Assembly (NCBI GenBank): GCA_022843845.1
Contig: JALHMW010000002.1
Span: forward strand, 1-64,000
Reading direction: 5' to 3'
Length of the DNA stretch: 64,000 nucleotides
DNA from: Archangium sp.
GTDB taxonomy: Bacteria; Myxococcota; Myxococcia; Myxococcales; Myxococcaceae
Shown: positions 18,132 through 27,111 of the stretch, piece by piece
Position numbering within the stretch: position 1 is the first letter of the stretch
Layout of the letters: the number at the start of each line of letters is the position of its first letter
Made by a program: the position numbers and the translations under genes
Notes under the pieces: model-generated
Database searches by the model: none
Told to the model about the DNA's origin: nothing
Seen by the model: only the letters and a program-made list of their open reading frames with translations

Positions 18132-20315
18132 GTGAAGCGCGCGTGGCCCATCGTAGGCGTGCTGCTGCTCGCGATCGTCTCGTTTCACTGGCTGCTCCGC
18201 GGGCAGGTGCAGGCCGCCAGAGATCTGTACGCGCAATTCTTCCCCGAGACGCACGTGCTGGTGGAGCGCTGGCGCGCGCTCGAGGTGCCGCTGTGGTTGC
18301 CGCACGAACGCCTCGGCCAGCCGTTCCTCGCGCTGCTCTACACGCAGGTGTTCTACCTGCCGCGAGTGCTGACGGGGCTGCTCTTCGGCCACGTCGTCGG
18401 CCCGAACGTGATGCATGTGTTCCACTGCGTGTGGGCGTTCAGTGGCGCCTTCCTGGCGCTGCGACGGGTGGGGCGCTCTCGCGCTGCGGCGTTCATCGGT
18501 GGAGCAGGGTGGGCGTTCTCTCCCTTCTTCGTCGAGCTGTCGCAGAACCTGGCGTTCGCCTCGACCGCAGCGTGGGCGGGGTGGACGTTCTGGGCCGTCG
18601 AGGGCGTCGTACGGACTCCCTCGCTGCGACGCGTGGCGCTGCTGGCACTGGTGCAGGCCGCCACGTTCCACGCGGGCGCTCCCGAGATGTGGCTGTGGCA
18701 GGCGATGGTGGTGCTGGTGTTCGCGCTGAGCTCGAGAGCGCCTCGCAGGTCGCTCCTGTCGGTCGGCGCCGCCGGTGTCTGGGCTGCGCTCGGTTTCGCG
18801 GTGGTGGCCTTGCCGGCGGCCGAGCTGGTGCTCGCGTGGACGGACCCCACCGCGCGTGCCGGCGGCCTGACGGAGTGGTCGATGTCGTGGCAGCAGCTGG
18901 TATCGATCGCCGTGCCCGACGCCGACTTCCCGCGAGCCGAGCCGTTCTTCGGCGCCGATCAACGCTTCTTCTTCACGCTGCTCCTCGGGCCGTCGCTGGT
19001 GTGGCTCGCCCTGGTGAGCGGCGCTCGGCGGCGCACGCGGCCACTCGTCGTGCTCGCGCTCGTCTGTGGCGTGCTGGCCCTCGGAGCGCATTTTCTTCCC
19101 GCGCAGTGGCTGCTCACAGTGCCTCCGTTCCGCTTCTTCCGGTTTCCAGTGAAGTACGCGGTCGGGCTGCTCTTCGCCCTCGCGATGTTGGCGGCCTTCG
19201 GGGTCGATCGGCTCCGCGCGTTGGGTCGTCGTCGTCCACTCGAGCTGCGTGTCGTGGCGGCAAGCGCGGTGGGCATCGCGGTGGGGCTCGTGCTCTCGGG
19301 CCGGCTCTTCACCGACGTTCGCGCGGGCTTCGTCGACGGAGGCCGGTGGGTGCTGCTCAGCGTCCTGGTGATGGCGCTGCTGCTTCAGCTCCAGGCGCGC
19401 CTCGCCGGCCTCGTGATCTGGGTGACGCTGGAACTCGTGGTGATGCCGCGTCGGGTCTGGCCTCCCGCTCCGGCGGCGCGGTTTCTCGAGCCGTCACCGC
19501 TCGCGGCGACGATTCGATCCGAGCCGCACGGGCGGGTCTCGATTCGCGTCGACATGGATGATCCTGGAACGCCGTGGTGCACGACCCCCGACGCTGACGA
19601 CGAGGCTGATCGGATCGTCCTCGACAGCCGCAAACGCCTCTCGGTCTTGCGCTTCCTCGAGGAGGATCTGCGCAGCACCAGCGGCTACGGCTTCCGCGAC
19701 CCGTGGAGGCTCGCGCGCGCGTTCTCCCAGGGCCCGGCGGCGTTCCAGCTCGCCGGAGTCACACACTTCGTTCGCAACGCCGGAGAGCCGCTGCGCTTCG
19801 ACGGCCCGACGCCGTCACGGACGACCATCGACGATCTCTGGTTGTGGCGTGCGCCGACCGCGTTCCCCCGGAGCTGGATCGTCCATCGCACCGGCACGAT
19901 GAGCGACGACGAGGCGTTCGCCGAGCTCGGCAAGTCGCCCGTCGCGACGATGGAGTTCTCGCCAGTCGATCGTCCTGTCACCGTGTCTTTGCCGCCTGAG
20001 GGGTGTGTGTCGACCGTCACGACGCGGGAAGAACGGCCCGAGCTCATCACGCAGCAGCTCGTCGCCTGCTCACCCGGCCTCGTGGTGCTGGCAGACGCGT
20101 GGTTCCCAGGCTGGTCGGTCGACGTCGATGGCGCGGACGCAGCGCTGGTGCGCACGTGGGGCTTCCTGCGCGGCGTCGCCGTTCCGACGGGCGAGCACCG
20201 GGTCACCTGGCGCTACCGTCCGTGGACGTTCCAGGTCGGCGCGTGGGTGTCGTCGGCGGCCTGGCTTGCCTTCGCCCTCGCGCTCTGGCGCCGGAAGACG
20301 TCTGCAAGTGCCTGA
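18132..20315 (+). CDS. YfhO-type polytopic membrane protein
   Basis: About 727 aa from GTG 18132; earlier in-frame starts at 18066 and 18075 would run through a hairpin and add a non-hydrophobic leader. A first helix is followed by a periplasmic loop (QVQAARDLYAQFFPETHV) and about a dozen membrane segments up to residue ~450. A large soluble domain follows, then the terminal signature VLADAWFPGWSVDVDGA and a last membrane helix. This arrangement matches YfhO family membrane proteins, which in Gram-positives take part in lipid-linked sugar transfer to polymers. The donor and acceptor here are unknown. Confidence 0.75.
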   Translation: MKRAWPIVGVLLLAIVSFHWLLRGQVQAARDLYAQFFPETHVLVERWRALEVPLWLPHERLGQPFLALLYTQVFYLPRVLTGLLFGHVVGPNVMHVFHCVWAFSGAFLALRRVGRSRAAAFIGGAGWAFSPFFVELSQNLAFASTAAWAGWTFWAVEGVVRTPSLRRVALLALVQAATFHAGAPEMWLWQAMVVLVFALSSRAPRRSLLSVGAAGVWAALGFAVVALPAAELVLAWTDPTARAGGLTEWSMSWQQLVSIAVPDADFPRAEPFFGADQRFFFTLLLGPSLVWLALVSGARRRTRPLVVLALVCGVLALGAHFLPAQWLLTVPPFRFFRFPVKYAVGLLFALAMLAAFGVDRLRALGRRRPLELRVVAASAVGIAVGLVLSGRLFTDVRAGFVDGGRWVLLSVLVMALLLQLQARLAGLVIWVTLELVVMPRRVWPPAPAARFLEPSPLAATIRSEPHGRVSIRVDMDDPGTPWCTTPDADDEADRIVLDSRKRLSVLRFLEEDLRSTSGYGFRDPWRLARAFSQGPAAFQLAGVTHFVRNAGEPLRFDGPTPSRTTIDDLWLWRAPTAFPRSWIVHRTGTMSDDEAFAELGKSPVATMEFSPVDRPVTVSLPPEGCVSTVTTREERPELITQQLVACSPGLVVLADAWFPGWSVDVDGADAALVRTWGFLRGVAVPTGEHRVTWRYRPWTFQVGAWVSSAAWLAFALALWRRKTSASA

Positions 20316-20376
20316 AATTCGGTCTCGGTTCGCGGAGGCCATGCAGTTCAAAACGGCTTGAACTATATGAACGACC

Positions 20377-21354
20377 ATGGATCCCTCGGTCGTCTTCTTC
20401 GACTTCCTCAAACAAGTGGACCAATCGCTGGTGTCGCAGCTCGGCGGTGAAGCGCCGCCGCCCGAAGACACCCTGGTGGTCGCAGGCCGGCACCTCGTGC
20501 TGGGTGGAGGCAAACGCGCCCGGCCGATGCTGGTGAAGATCTTCGCCGACTCGCTCGCCTTCCACGATCCGCGCCTCGTCACCGTCGGCATGGCGGCCGA
20601 GCTCATTCATGCCGCGTCGCTGCTCCACGATGACGTCGTCGACGCGGGCATGTTCCGCCGTGGCAAGCCCACGGTGAACGCGCGCTGGGGCAACACGGTG
20701 TCGGTGTTGTCGGGCGATCTGCTGCTCTCGGGAGGCCTCCTTCAGCTCGCGAAGGCCGACCCCCGGCTCGGAGAGCTGGCGCTGTCGACGGTGCAGGAGA
20801 TGACGCGCGCCGCGGTCGCCGAGGTGCAGGCGCGTGGCAACCTCGAGCTCTCCCTCGCGGCCCATCGCGCCATCGGAGAAGGGAAGACGGGCTCGCTGTT
20901 CGGGTTCTGCGGCCGGGCCGTCGCCATGCTCGCTGGCAACGACGAGGCAGGCCGGCAGTTCGACAGCTTCGGGCGGCGCATCGGCGTGGCCTTTCAGATG
21001 GCAGACGACGTGCGCGACGTCACCGGCACCGACGAGGGCAAGCCGCAGTACGCCGATCTCTCGTCGAGAACGCCGAACCTCCCCGTGCTCCTCGCCTGCG
21101 CGAAGGACGCGAAGCTCAAGCGCCGCATCGGTGAGGCGTGGTCGTTCGGCTCGCTCGGCCTCGACAAGGTTCGCGAGCTGGGCACCGCGGTGCTCGTCTC
21201 TGGCGCGCTCGACGACGCCATCGTGATGATGAACCACGAGCTCGACGCGGCGGTCGAGAGTCTGGGCGAGTACGGCCGCACCGAGCTGGGTCAGAACCTG
21301 GTGCACTGGGCGCGAACGCTGGCCCGCGGCATGACCCTCAAGGGAGCTGCATGA
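20377..21354 (+). CDS. Polyprenyl (isoprenyl diphosphate) synthase, 325 aa
   Basis: Shows the trans-isoprenyl diphosphate synthase order: GGGKRARPM near residue 46 (substrate-binding), the first Asp-rich motif LLHDDVVD followed by RRGKPTVNARWG, GDLLLSGG, then the second Asp-rich motif FQMADDVRD. The two Asp clusters bind Mg2+ and the allylic diphosphate. The product chain length (farnesyl, geranylgeranyl or longer) cannot be decided by eye. Its stop overlaps the start of the GbsR/MarR regulator (ATGA), so they form an operon that may supply isoprenoids for carotenoids, quinones or lipid carriers. Confidence 0.88.
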   Translation: MDPSVVFFDFLKQVDQSLVSQLGGEAPPPEDTLVVAGRHLVLGGGKRARPMLVKIFADSLAFHDPRLVTVGMAAELIHAASLLHDDVVDAGMFRRGKPTVNARWGNTVSVLSGDLLLSGGLLQLAKADPRLGELALSTVQEMTRAAVAEVQARGNLELSLAAHRAIGEGKTGSLFGFCGRAVAMLAGNDEAGRQFDSFGRRIGVAFQMADDVRDVTGTDEGKPQYADLSSRTPNLPVLLACAKDAKLKRRIGEAWSFGSLGLDKVRELGTAVLVSGALDDAIVMMNHELDAAVESLGEYGRTELGQNLVHWARTLARGMTLKGAA

Positions 21355-21896
21355 AGGGCTACCTCTGGGCGCCGAGCGCCGCCACACAGGTGAAGGAGCC
21401 GGGCAACTGGGAGTCGATGGCCGTCGACGCCGTCGGCAACGTCATCGAGTTCTGGGGCTTCAAGCGCAACCAGGGCCGGGTGTGGGCGTTCCTCTACCTG
21501 CGAGACGAGGCGCTCAGCGCGGCCGAGCTCGAGAGAGACCTCGATCTGTCGAAGGGCGGCGTCTCGATGCTCATTCGAGATCTCGAGCGCTGGGGCGTCG
21601 TGCTGCGCGTGCGCATGCAGGGCGACTCCTCGTGGCGATACCGCGCCGAGACCGATCTGCTGCAGATGGCCCGTCGGGTCATCGAGGAGCGCGAGTTCGC
21701 CTTCATCTCCCGCATTCGCACCGATCTCGTCGAGGCGCGAAAGCTGGCCGAGCAGGACCCGTCGGCCACGAAGGCGAAGATCGATCGCATTCGCCGCATG
21801 GAGCTGCTCGCCGAGGCCACCGAGAAGGCCCTGGCGGTCTTCCTCAAGACCTCGCGCTTCGACGTCGGCGCGATGTTCGAGCTGTTCCGCACCTGA
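21351..21896 (+). CDS. GbsR/MarR-family transcriptional regulator, 181 aa
   Basis: ATG 21351 overlaps the stop of the polyprenyl synthase. Residues ~30-105 form a winged helix-turn-helix of the GbsR type (GRVWAFLYLRDEALSAAELE, LDLSKGGVSMLIRDLERWGV, then a wing with WRYRAETD). A helical C-terminal part for dimerisation follows. GbsR-like proteins are local repressors or activators, often of osmotic or efflux genes; here the linkage suggests control of its own operon. The target sequence is not evident. Confidence 0.8.
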   Translation: MKGYLWAPSAATQVKEPGNWESMAVDAVGNVIEFWGFKRNQGRVWAFLYLRDEALSAAELERDLDLSKGGVSMLIRDLERWGVVLRVRMQGDSSWRYRAETDLLQMARRVIEEREFAFISRIRTDLVEARKLAEQDPSATKAKIDRIRRMELLAEATEKALAVFLKTSRFDVGAMFELFRT

Positions 21897-21938
21897 GAGC
21901 CCTTGCGTCGCGACGCCAACGTCGGCATCAAGCGACGC

Positions 21939-22451
21939 ATGGACGCACACTACGATCAGGTGATGAAGGCTCGCGACGGCGCGGGGCAGGGCATGAAGAA
22001 GTACTTCGCGTACTCGACGATCCTCGATCGTGAAGCCTTCCTCGAATGGCGTGATCAGCACAGCTACGGCTTCTTCGATCTGCCGAAGGGCGAGCTCGCC
22101 GAGGCAGCAGATCTGACCCTCGTGTACGACTTTCCGTCGCGGTGGTGGGGCGGCCGGGTGGCGGGGCTGCAAGACGCTCCGGGGCACCGGGTGTGCGGCG
22201 TCGTCTTCGAGATCTCGGAGAAGGACTGGCCGATCATCTCGCACAAGGAAGGCGGCGTGACGGGCATGTGCGTCGAGCGGCCCGTGCGCGTGAAGCTCAC
22301 CTCGGGCCAAGAGGTCGACGCCATCGCGTTCACCACCAACCCGGCGCGGGCGAGCCTCGATGGTCCGGTGAGCACCCGGTTCCTCGAGGCGCTGACCCGA
22401 GGCGCGCGCTCGGCCGGGCTCTCGGAGGCCTGGGTCCACTCGCTCAAGTAA
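21939..22451 (+). CDS. Gamma-glutamylcyclotransferase-like (GGCT/AIG2 fold) protein
   Basis: The core begins KYFAYSTILDREAF, a variant of the YFAYGSNL loop of the gamma-glutamylcyclotransferase fold. LTLVYDFPSRWWGGRVAGLQ and the barrel strand RVCGVVFEISEKDW follow. Glutathione-degrading members use a catalytic Glu in this region; HKEGG is a candidate but I cannot confirm it. The start is uncertain: TTG 21903, ATG 21939 and ATG 21993 are in frame, and 21993 would begin right at the fold. It is in the same frame as the preceding regulator, separated by TGA, and likely in the same operon. Confidence 0.7.
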   Translation: MDAHYDQVMKARDGAGQGMKKYFAYSTILDREAFLEWRDQHSYGFFDLPKGELAEAADLTLVYDFPSRWWGGRVAGLQDAPGHRVCGVVFEISEKDWPIISHKEGGVTGMCVERPVRVKLTSGQEVDAIAFTTNPARASLDGPVSTRFLEALTRGARSAGLSEAWVHSLK

Positions 22452-22454
22452 CGC

Positions 22455-23255
22455 TCAGAAGCGCGCCTTCTCGGGGTCGAAGAACTCCGCAGGGAACGCG
22501 TCGGGCTTGAAGTCCGAGAAGTGCCACTTCTCGAGCAGCTCGCCCTTGAGGCCGTAGCCTTCGACCTTCATCGGCACGCCTGAGAGGAGATCGGTGCAGA
22601 TGCGCGTCTTCGCGTAGTCGAACGGTGGAGTCGCTGGCGGCGACGCATACGAGCCGCAGTGCTCGCCCTTCTCGTTCCACCCTTCGGGCACCAGGGGAAA
22701 GCCACCCAGGGGCTTCGCGCGTTCGGTGTCGCGCATGAGGCGGGCGAGGAGCGTGCCGATGCCGGCCTCGCGAATGGTGTGGTTGCTGTCGGACTTGGCG
22801 AACGAGCTGTCGACGTTGAGCCAGATGGAGCCGGCGATGGAGAGGATGCCCGCCTCGCGCACCCGGAACTCGTTCGCGCGCACGCCCGGGTTGAAGACGA
22901 GCTTCCGCCCCGTGCCCGGGCCCTTCACGAAGTGCAGGCGCACCGCGAACGGCACCTCGCGGATGTAGACGTCGATGGTCTGCTCGGGGAGCAGCTCGCC
23001 CTTCACGCGCTCCTGCTTCAGCATCCGGTACGAGTAGGTGTTCAGGCCGACGACGATGCGCTGGCCCATCGCGAGGAGCTTCGCCTGCGGCGTCTCCTTC
23101 ATGATGCGCGCGAGCTCTTCGCGTGGCGTCGACTTCACCAGCTCACGCCGCGCGGCCTCACCCAGGGTCGTGAAGTCGAGCAGCTCGTCGGCGCTCGACG
23201 ACGCGCCCACGCACAACACCAGCAACGTCACCCATCGGTACATGCACCGCATCAT
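22455..23255 (-). CDS. DUF1571-type secreted protein, 266 aa
   Basis: Signal peptide MMRCMYRWVTLLVLCVGASSSA (alternative start at the fifth codon). The middle part, YSYRMLKQERVKGELLPEQ followed by VYIREVPFAVRLHFVKGPG, matches the pattern of the DUF1571 family of secreted proteins seen in myxobacteria and planctomycetes. Two Cys pairs near the end (EHCGSY, RICTDL) may form a disulfide. Function unknown; the fold is probably a LolA/LppX-like lipid-binding beta sheet, but that is inference. Convergent with the cyclotransferase gene, 3 bp apart. Confidence 0.7.
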   Translation of the reverse strand: MMRCMYRWVTLLVLCVGASSSADELLDFTTLGEAARRELVKSTPREELARIMKETPQAKLLAMGQRIVVGLNTYSYRMLKQERVKGELLPEQTIDVYIREVPFAVRLHFVKGPGTGRKLVFNPGVRANEFRVREAGILSIAGSIWLNVDSSFAKSDSNHTIREAGIGTLLARLMRDTERAKPLGGFPLVPEGWNEKGEHCGSYASPPATPPFDYAKTRICTDLLSGVPMKVEGYGLKGELLEKWHFSDFKPDAFPAEFFDPEKARF

Positions 23256-23336
23256 GCCTCATCGCGCGCTGGGACACCGCCGACGCGTGTCTGGACTCAC
23301 TGCCGGCCCGGCAACGTCACGGAGTCAGGGGCGAGG
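23256..23336. other. Short intergenic region upstream of the DUF1571 gene
   Basis: Eighty bp between the lipoprotein stop and the DUF1571 start on the minus strand. It should contain the DUF1571 promoter if the genes are not co-transcribed, but no clear -35/-10 pair is visible. Confidence 0.3.
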
Positions 23337-23858
23337 CTACAGCGAAGCAGGGCAGGGCTGTCGCACTTCACGCTCCAGCGCGGCGGTCTCGACGGCTTCG
23401 TGGAGCGCGCTCCCCACCGCTTCGGTCAGGGCGTCGGAGACGTCCGAGTCCGGATCCCGGGGCACGATTCGCCATCGCGAGCGGCCCAGCCAGCGACCTT
23501 CGACGCACGTCGAGGCGTCCACCGTCGTCCAGCGCACCTCGATCTGCAGCTCGAGCTCGGTCGTCTGCATCATCAGCACCGAGGGCCGGTTGGCGCCGAC
23601 GATGACGGGCCGTGAGTCGAGGATCACCGTGCGGCAGACGAGCTCGGCGCCATCGAGCCTGGTGGTGTGGTTGGGCTGGCTGGCAAGGAACTCGGCCTCG
23701 ACCTGCGCGCGCCACCCGGTCAGCTCGATCGCGCCATGGCCCGTGTCGCAGCGCACGCTGGGTCGAACACGAATCGACCGATCAGTCGCGCCAGAGGCGC
23801 CCAGAGCCACCTGATGCGCGCAGCCGCTCAGCACGACGGCGGCGAGCAGCGCTCTCAA
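23337..23858 (-). CDS. Small hypothetical lipoprotein, 173 aa
   Basis: I choose TTG 23858 because it overlaps the MFS stop as TTGA and yields a lipoprotein signal (MRALLAAVVLSGCAHQ, lipidated Cys13). The longer frame from 23897 adds only a charged shadow. The mature part is beta-rich (TTELELQIEVRWTTV) with two likely disulfide Cys residues and a final helix. No family recognised. Probably co-expressed with the upstream transporter. Confidence 0.65.
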   Translation of the reverse strand: MRALLAAVVLSGCAHQVALGASGATDRSIRVRPSVRCDTGHGAIELTGWRAQVEAEFLASQPNHTTRLDGAELVCRTVILDSRPVIVGANRPSVLMMQTTELELQIEVRWTTVDASTCVEGRWLGRSRWRIVPRDPDSDVSDALTEAVGSALHEAVETAALEREVRQPCPASL

Positions 23859-25258
23859 TGCGCCGTCGCGGCGGCGCTCTTCGGCTTCGCGTTCCACACA
23901 CGCGTGCAGAGCAGCAGGCCGATGATCGCCACGGGGATCATCGCGGCCGGCCAGTTGATCCAGTTGGAGGCCACCTTCGCGGCGTCACCTTGCGGCAGCA
24001 GGAAGCCCACCAGCAGCGATTGCAGCCCGGTGCCCAGGTAGACGAAGCCGTCGATGATGCCCACCGCGACGCCGGTGTTCTTCCGGCCTCCGAAGTCGGC
24101 GCTCGCGGTGCCTGAGAGCATGCCGTGCACGCCGACGTAGTTGAGCGCCATGAAGACGAGCACCCAGCCGACCATCGGCGTGGCGAGCGTCGCGTACATC
24201 GCGAACGCGCCGAGGGTGATGCCGCCGTAGAGTACCGAGGCGACTGGCCCACGACGCGAGTTGAAGACCTTGTCCGAGATGACGCCGGCCATCATGCCCC
24301 CGACGATGCCGAAGCAGCAGAGCAGCAGGCCCCAGTTCTTCGACACGAAGTCGTCTGACATCGACACCGACTCGGCGAACTTCGGGTACCACGACATCAC
24401 GCCGTTGCGCAGGAAGCCGGTGCAGAACTCGATCGCGACGATGATCAGGATCACCGGGTTCGTCAGCATGCGCACGAAGACCTGCACCACGCTGGGCTTC
24501 GAGTCGTCGCCGGTCGAAGCGTCGCCCACGTCGAAGTCGGGGTGGCCGGTGTCGCCTGGCGTGTTCTGCACGAAGAAGTACGAGAGCACCGTCGCGCCGA
24601 CCAGCACCAGGCCGGGAATGAGCGCCACCATCCACGGCTCGCCGGGCATGCCCTTGGCGATGGCGCGGCTCCAGTCGTAGCCGAAGTAGATGCCCAGCGA
24701 GATCAAGATGCCGAACACGCCGCCCTGCACGCCGCGCTCTCGCACGTGGAACCACGCCGCGTTGACCTTGACGATCGAGACCGCGCCGAAGCTCTGAAAA
24801 TACATGTCGACGCTGTAGAGAATCGCCAGCCACAGCACGAGGCCGCCGGGCGGTACGAAGCCGTTGGCGACGTTCAGGTAGACGAGGCCCGCCATCATCA
24901 GGTTGGCGAACGCCGCGCCGCCGGCTGCCAGCAGCGTGGTGATGCGCCCGCCGAGCTTGTCGGTGAGCGGCCCGTTGATGATGAACGAGATGCCGTACAC
25001 CAGCGTGCCGGCCGCGAAGATGATGCCGAAGGCCTTGTTGTCGGTCTTCGAGCCGAGCGCCGAGGTGAGCGCGTTGACGTTGTAGCGGCCGAAGTAGAGG
25101 AAGGCGTACGTCAGGCCGAGGGGAAACCAGTTCCAGAAGCGGCGGGTCTTGAACGCCGCCGAGTGGCCGAGATCGACCTTGGGCAGGCGCCACAACACGA
25201 GCGCGATCACCCCGAGCAGCAGGAAGATCGGCACCAGGTTCGAGATCCACGCAGGCAT
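23855..25258 (-). CDS. MFS transporter, organophosphate:phosphate antiporter-like
   Basis: 467 aa from ATG 25258, which follows an AGGGGA ribosome-binding site; longer starts add a non-hydrophobic leader. Twelve membrane segments are apparent, with a hydrophilic central loop (QNTPGDTGHPDFDVGDAS). The first helix pair (YAFLYFGRYNVNALTSALG) and the loop GPLTDKLGGR resemble the GlpT/UhpT group, which exchange glycerol-3-phosphate or sugar phosphates for Pi. The substrate is inferred from family only. Pho-box-like repeats lie 50-140 bp upstream, consistent with phosphate control. Confidence 0.8.
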   Translation of the reverse strand: MPAWISNLVPIFLLLGVIALVLWRLPKVDLGHSAAFKTRRFWNWFPLGLTYAFLYFGRYNVNALTSALGSKTDNKAFGIIFAAGTLVYGISFIINGPLTDKLGGRITTLLAAGGAAFANLMMAGLVYLNVANGFVPPGGLVLWLAILYSVDMYFQSFGAVSIVKVNAAWFHVRERGVQGGVFGILISLGIYFGYDWSRAIAKGMPGEPWMVALIPGLVLVGATVLSYFFVQNTPGDTGHPDFDVGDASTGDDSKPSVVQVFVRMLTNPVILIIVAIEFCTGFLRNGVMSWYPKFAESVSMSDDFVSKNWGLLLCCFGIVGGMMAGVISDKVFNSRRGPVASVLYGGITLGAFAMYATLATPMVGWVLVFMALNYVGVHGMLSGTASADFGGRKNTGVAVGIIDGFVYLGTGLQSLLVGFLLPQGDAAKVASNWINWPAAMIPVAIIGLLLCTRVWNAKPKSAAATAH

Positions 25259-25304
25259 CGACACGTCCCCTCGGTCAGGCGGGCGCGCTCGTCTCACATG
25301 GCTT

Positions 25305-25396
25305 TGTGACGGTCAATGAACGCAATGTGACGTCCAAAATGCTTGAAATCGCAGGGCTGGGGCTTTCCTGTCACCTCGTTGTCACGTAGAGTTCAC
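25305..25396. promoter_or_regulatory. Phased TGTCAC/TGTGAC repeats, Pho-box-like
   Basis: In the divergent region, plus-strand CTGTCAC (25368), TTGTCAC (25379) and AGTTCAC (25390) recur exactly every 11 bp with 4-bp spacers. This is the architecture of a Pho box (7-bp units plus 4 bp). On the minus strand, GTCACA occurs at 25326-25331 and 25305-25310 with a GTTCAT-like unit between, facing the MFS gene about 50 bp from its start. The known Pho-box consensus is CTGTCAT-based. Binding by a PhoB-type regulator is an inference supported by the transporter's family. Confidence 0.5.
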
Positions 25397-25399
25397 CTC

Positions 25400-27031
25400 G
25401 TGGCAGACGACAGCAGTCGCGGGCTCTTCGAGACGAAGCTCGACATTCATGATCGCAAGCAGTTCGAGCTGAAGCTCGAGTACCAACCGAGCGGCACCGA
25501 CGACGAGTCGCAGTACTTCGTCGAGGCGACCTTCTTCATCCCTCGAGCGCTGAACATCACCGCCGACACCTACCCGCGCGAAGACTTCTACGCCGACCTG
25601 CACAACTACGTGCGCTTCAAGACGCCGGTGCTGTCGTTCGAAGAGCTGCTGACGGGCGATCACTCTCCGCTGGTGCAGCTCGAGCAGCGCATGACCTTCG
25701 GCGTGCTCGGGCCCGAGACCGAGGTGGTCTACGACGCGAAGATGCTGGGGTGCGTGCTCCGTGGCGCGCTGCGACGGTTCTCGCGCGGCATGAAGGAGCA
25801 GTGCCGCAGGGTCACCGACGGGCTCGATGGTGGCACGCAGGCCATGCCGTCGCCCGAGCTGCAGAAGCTTGCGCGACGCTCGATCGATTCGACGCAGCGG
25901 GTGCTGCAGCGCTTCCGGAGCACGGTCGCGCTCCTCGCCGACAAGTACGGCCTGAGCGAGAAGACCCGCGCCTCGTTGCGGCTGGTCGACGAGTACCTCT
26001 CGCTGCTGGTCGAGCAGTCGTTCCGGAAGATCGTCGTCCAGATGGACTCGATGCCGCGCGGTGGCGGCTTTTCGGAGCTGCGCCGCGAGCTGATGGACGT
26101 CGTCATCGCCGACGAGAGCTACCGGAAGCTGCACGGCCTGGCGTCGGTGATCGCGCCCGACTCCGACAACGAGGAGTACACGCACCGCATCGGCTTCTTG
26201 AAGAAGTTCTGCATGAACATCCTCTTCCTCCACGTGCAGCGCTCGAGCCCGCGCAAGGCGTGGGAAGAGGTGTTGTTCGCGCTCGCCGCCGGCCTGGCCA
26301 TGGCGTTCGCGCTCGGCGTCGGTCTCTTCGCGCAGAACCGGTACCCGCAGGTGTCGTTCAACTTCTTCGTCATCGCCGTCATCGGCTACATGATGAAGGA
26401 CCGCATCAAGGAGGGCCTGCGTCGCCTCGCGGCTTCGTTCGCGGGCAAGTTCCTCTTCGAGCGCACCACCCGCATTCTCGACCCTGTCACGCACGATGAC
26501 GTCGGCGTCTGCCAGGAGAAGATCGACTTCGGGTCTGCGGTCGACGTGGCCGAGTCGATCACCAGGCTCCGCGAGCAGGACGACTTGATCGTCGCGGCGA
26601 AGGGCGAGCTGCCCGAGAGCGTGATCCGCTACCGGAAGAAGATCGTGCTCGAGTCCAACATGCTCCCGCGCGTCGCCGACGGCATCGTCTCGGGCGTCAC
26701 CGACATCATTCGCGTCAACGTCGAGCGCATGCTCCACGACATGGACGATCCCGACTACACCATCGACTACGTCGATCTCGAGGACTTCTCGGTCGAGAAG
26801 CTGCGGGCGTCGAAGGCGTACCGGGTCGACGTGGCCTTCCGCTTCTCGGTCGACGACGGCAAACACCAGGAGACGACGGTGAAGCTCGTTCGGCTGGTGC
26901 TCGATCGAAACGGCATCAAGCGCATGAGCGAGATCACCTCGTCGCCCAGCGGCGTTCGTTCGAAGGTCACCGTGCCCTCGACCCCGCCCGAGCCGGGCCG
27001 GTTACCGAAGCCGACGTCCGCCGCGGTCTAA
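25400..27031 (+). CDS. Hypothetical membrane protein, 543 aa, two central TM segments
   Basis: Start taken at GTG 25400; a longer frame from 25343 has no better ribosome site. The N-terminal ~290 residues and C-terminal ~200 residues are soluble and charged. Between them lie two membrane helices (about residues 292-335: VLFALAAGLAMAFALGVGLF and FNFFVIAVIGYMM), so both soluble parts face the same side, probably the cytoplasm. The C-terminal part has beta-strand patterns (DYTIDYVDLEDFSVEKL). No family recognised. It is divergent from the phosphate-type transporter and shares its regulatory region. Confidence 0.75.
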   Translation: MADDSSRGLFETKLDIHDRKQFELKLEYQPSGTDDESQYFVEATFFIPRALNITADTYPREDFYADLHNYVRFKTPVLSFEELLTGDHSPLVQLEQRMTFGVLGPETEVVYDAKMLGCVLRGALRRFSRGMKEQCRRVTDGLDGGTQAMPSPELQKLARRSIDSTQRVLQRFRSTVALLADKYGLSEKTRASLRLVDEYLSLLVEQSFRKIVVQMDSMPRGGGFSELRRELMDVVIADESYRKLHGLASVIAPDSDNEEYTHRIGFLKKFCMNILFLHVQRSSPRKAWEEVLFALAAGLAMAFALGVGLFAQNRYPQVSFNFFVIAVIGYMMKDRIKEGLRRLAASFAGKFLFERTTRILDPVTHDDVGVCQEKIDFGSAVDVAESITRLREQDDLIVAAKGELPESVIRYRKKIVLESNMLPRVADGIVSGVTDIIRVNVERMLHDMDDPDYTIDYVDLEDFSVEKLRASKAYRVDVAFRFSVDDGKHQETTVKLVRLVLDRNGIKRMSEITSSPSGVRSKVTVPSTPPEPGRLPKPTSAAV

Positions 27032-27111
27032 AGGCCTTTTGACGAGCCACGTCGAACCGATGCGTCAGCCCATGGCGCGAGAGAAACGACTGCGCTAAGC
27101 GCCGCGCCCCC

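Noticed and set aside
21894..21998. In-frame TGA between the GbsR/MarR gene and the cyclotransferase gene as a selenocysteine codon
   Set aside because: Because selC is present I considered readthrough, but the TGA lies between two independent complete domains and no redox motif surrounds it.
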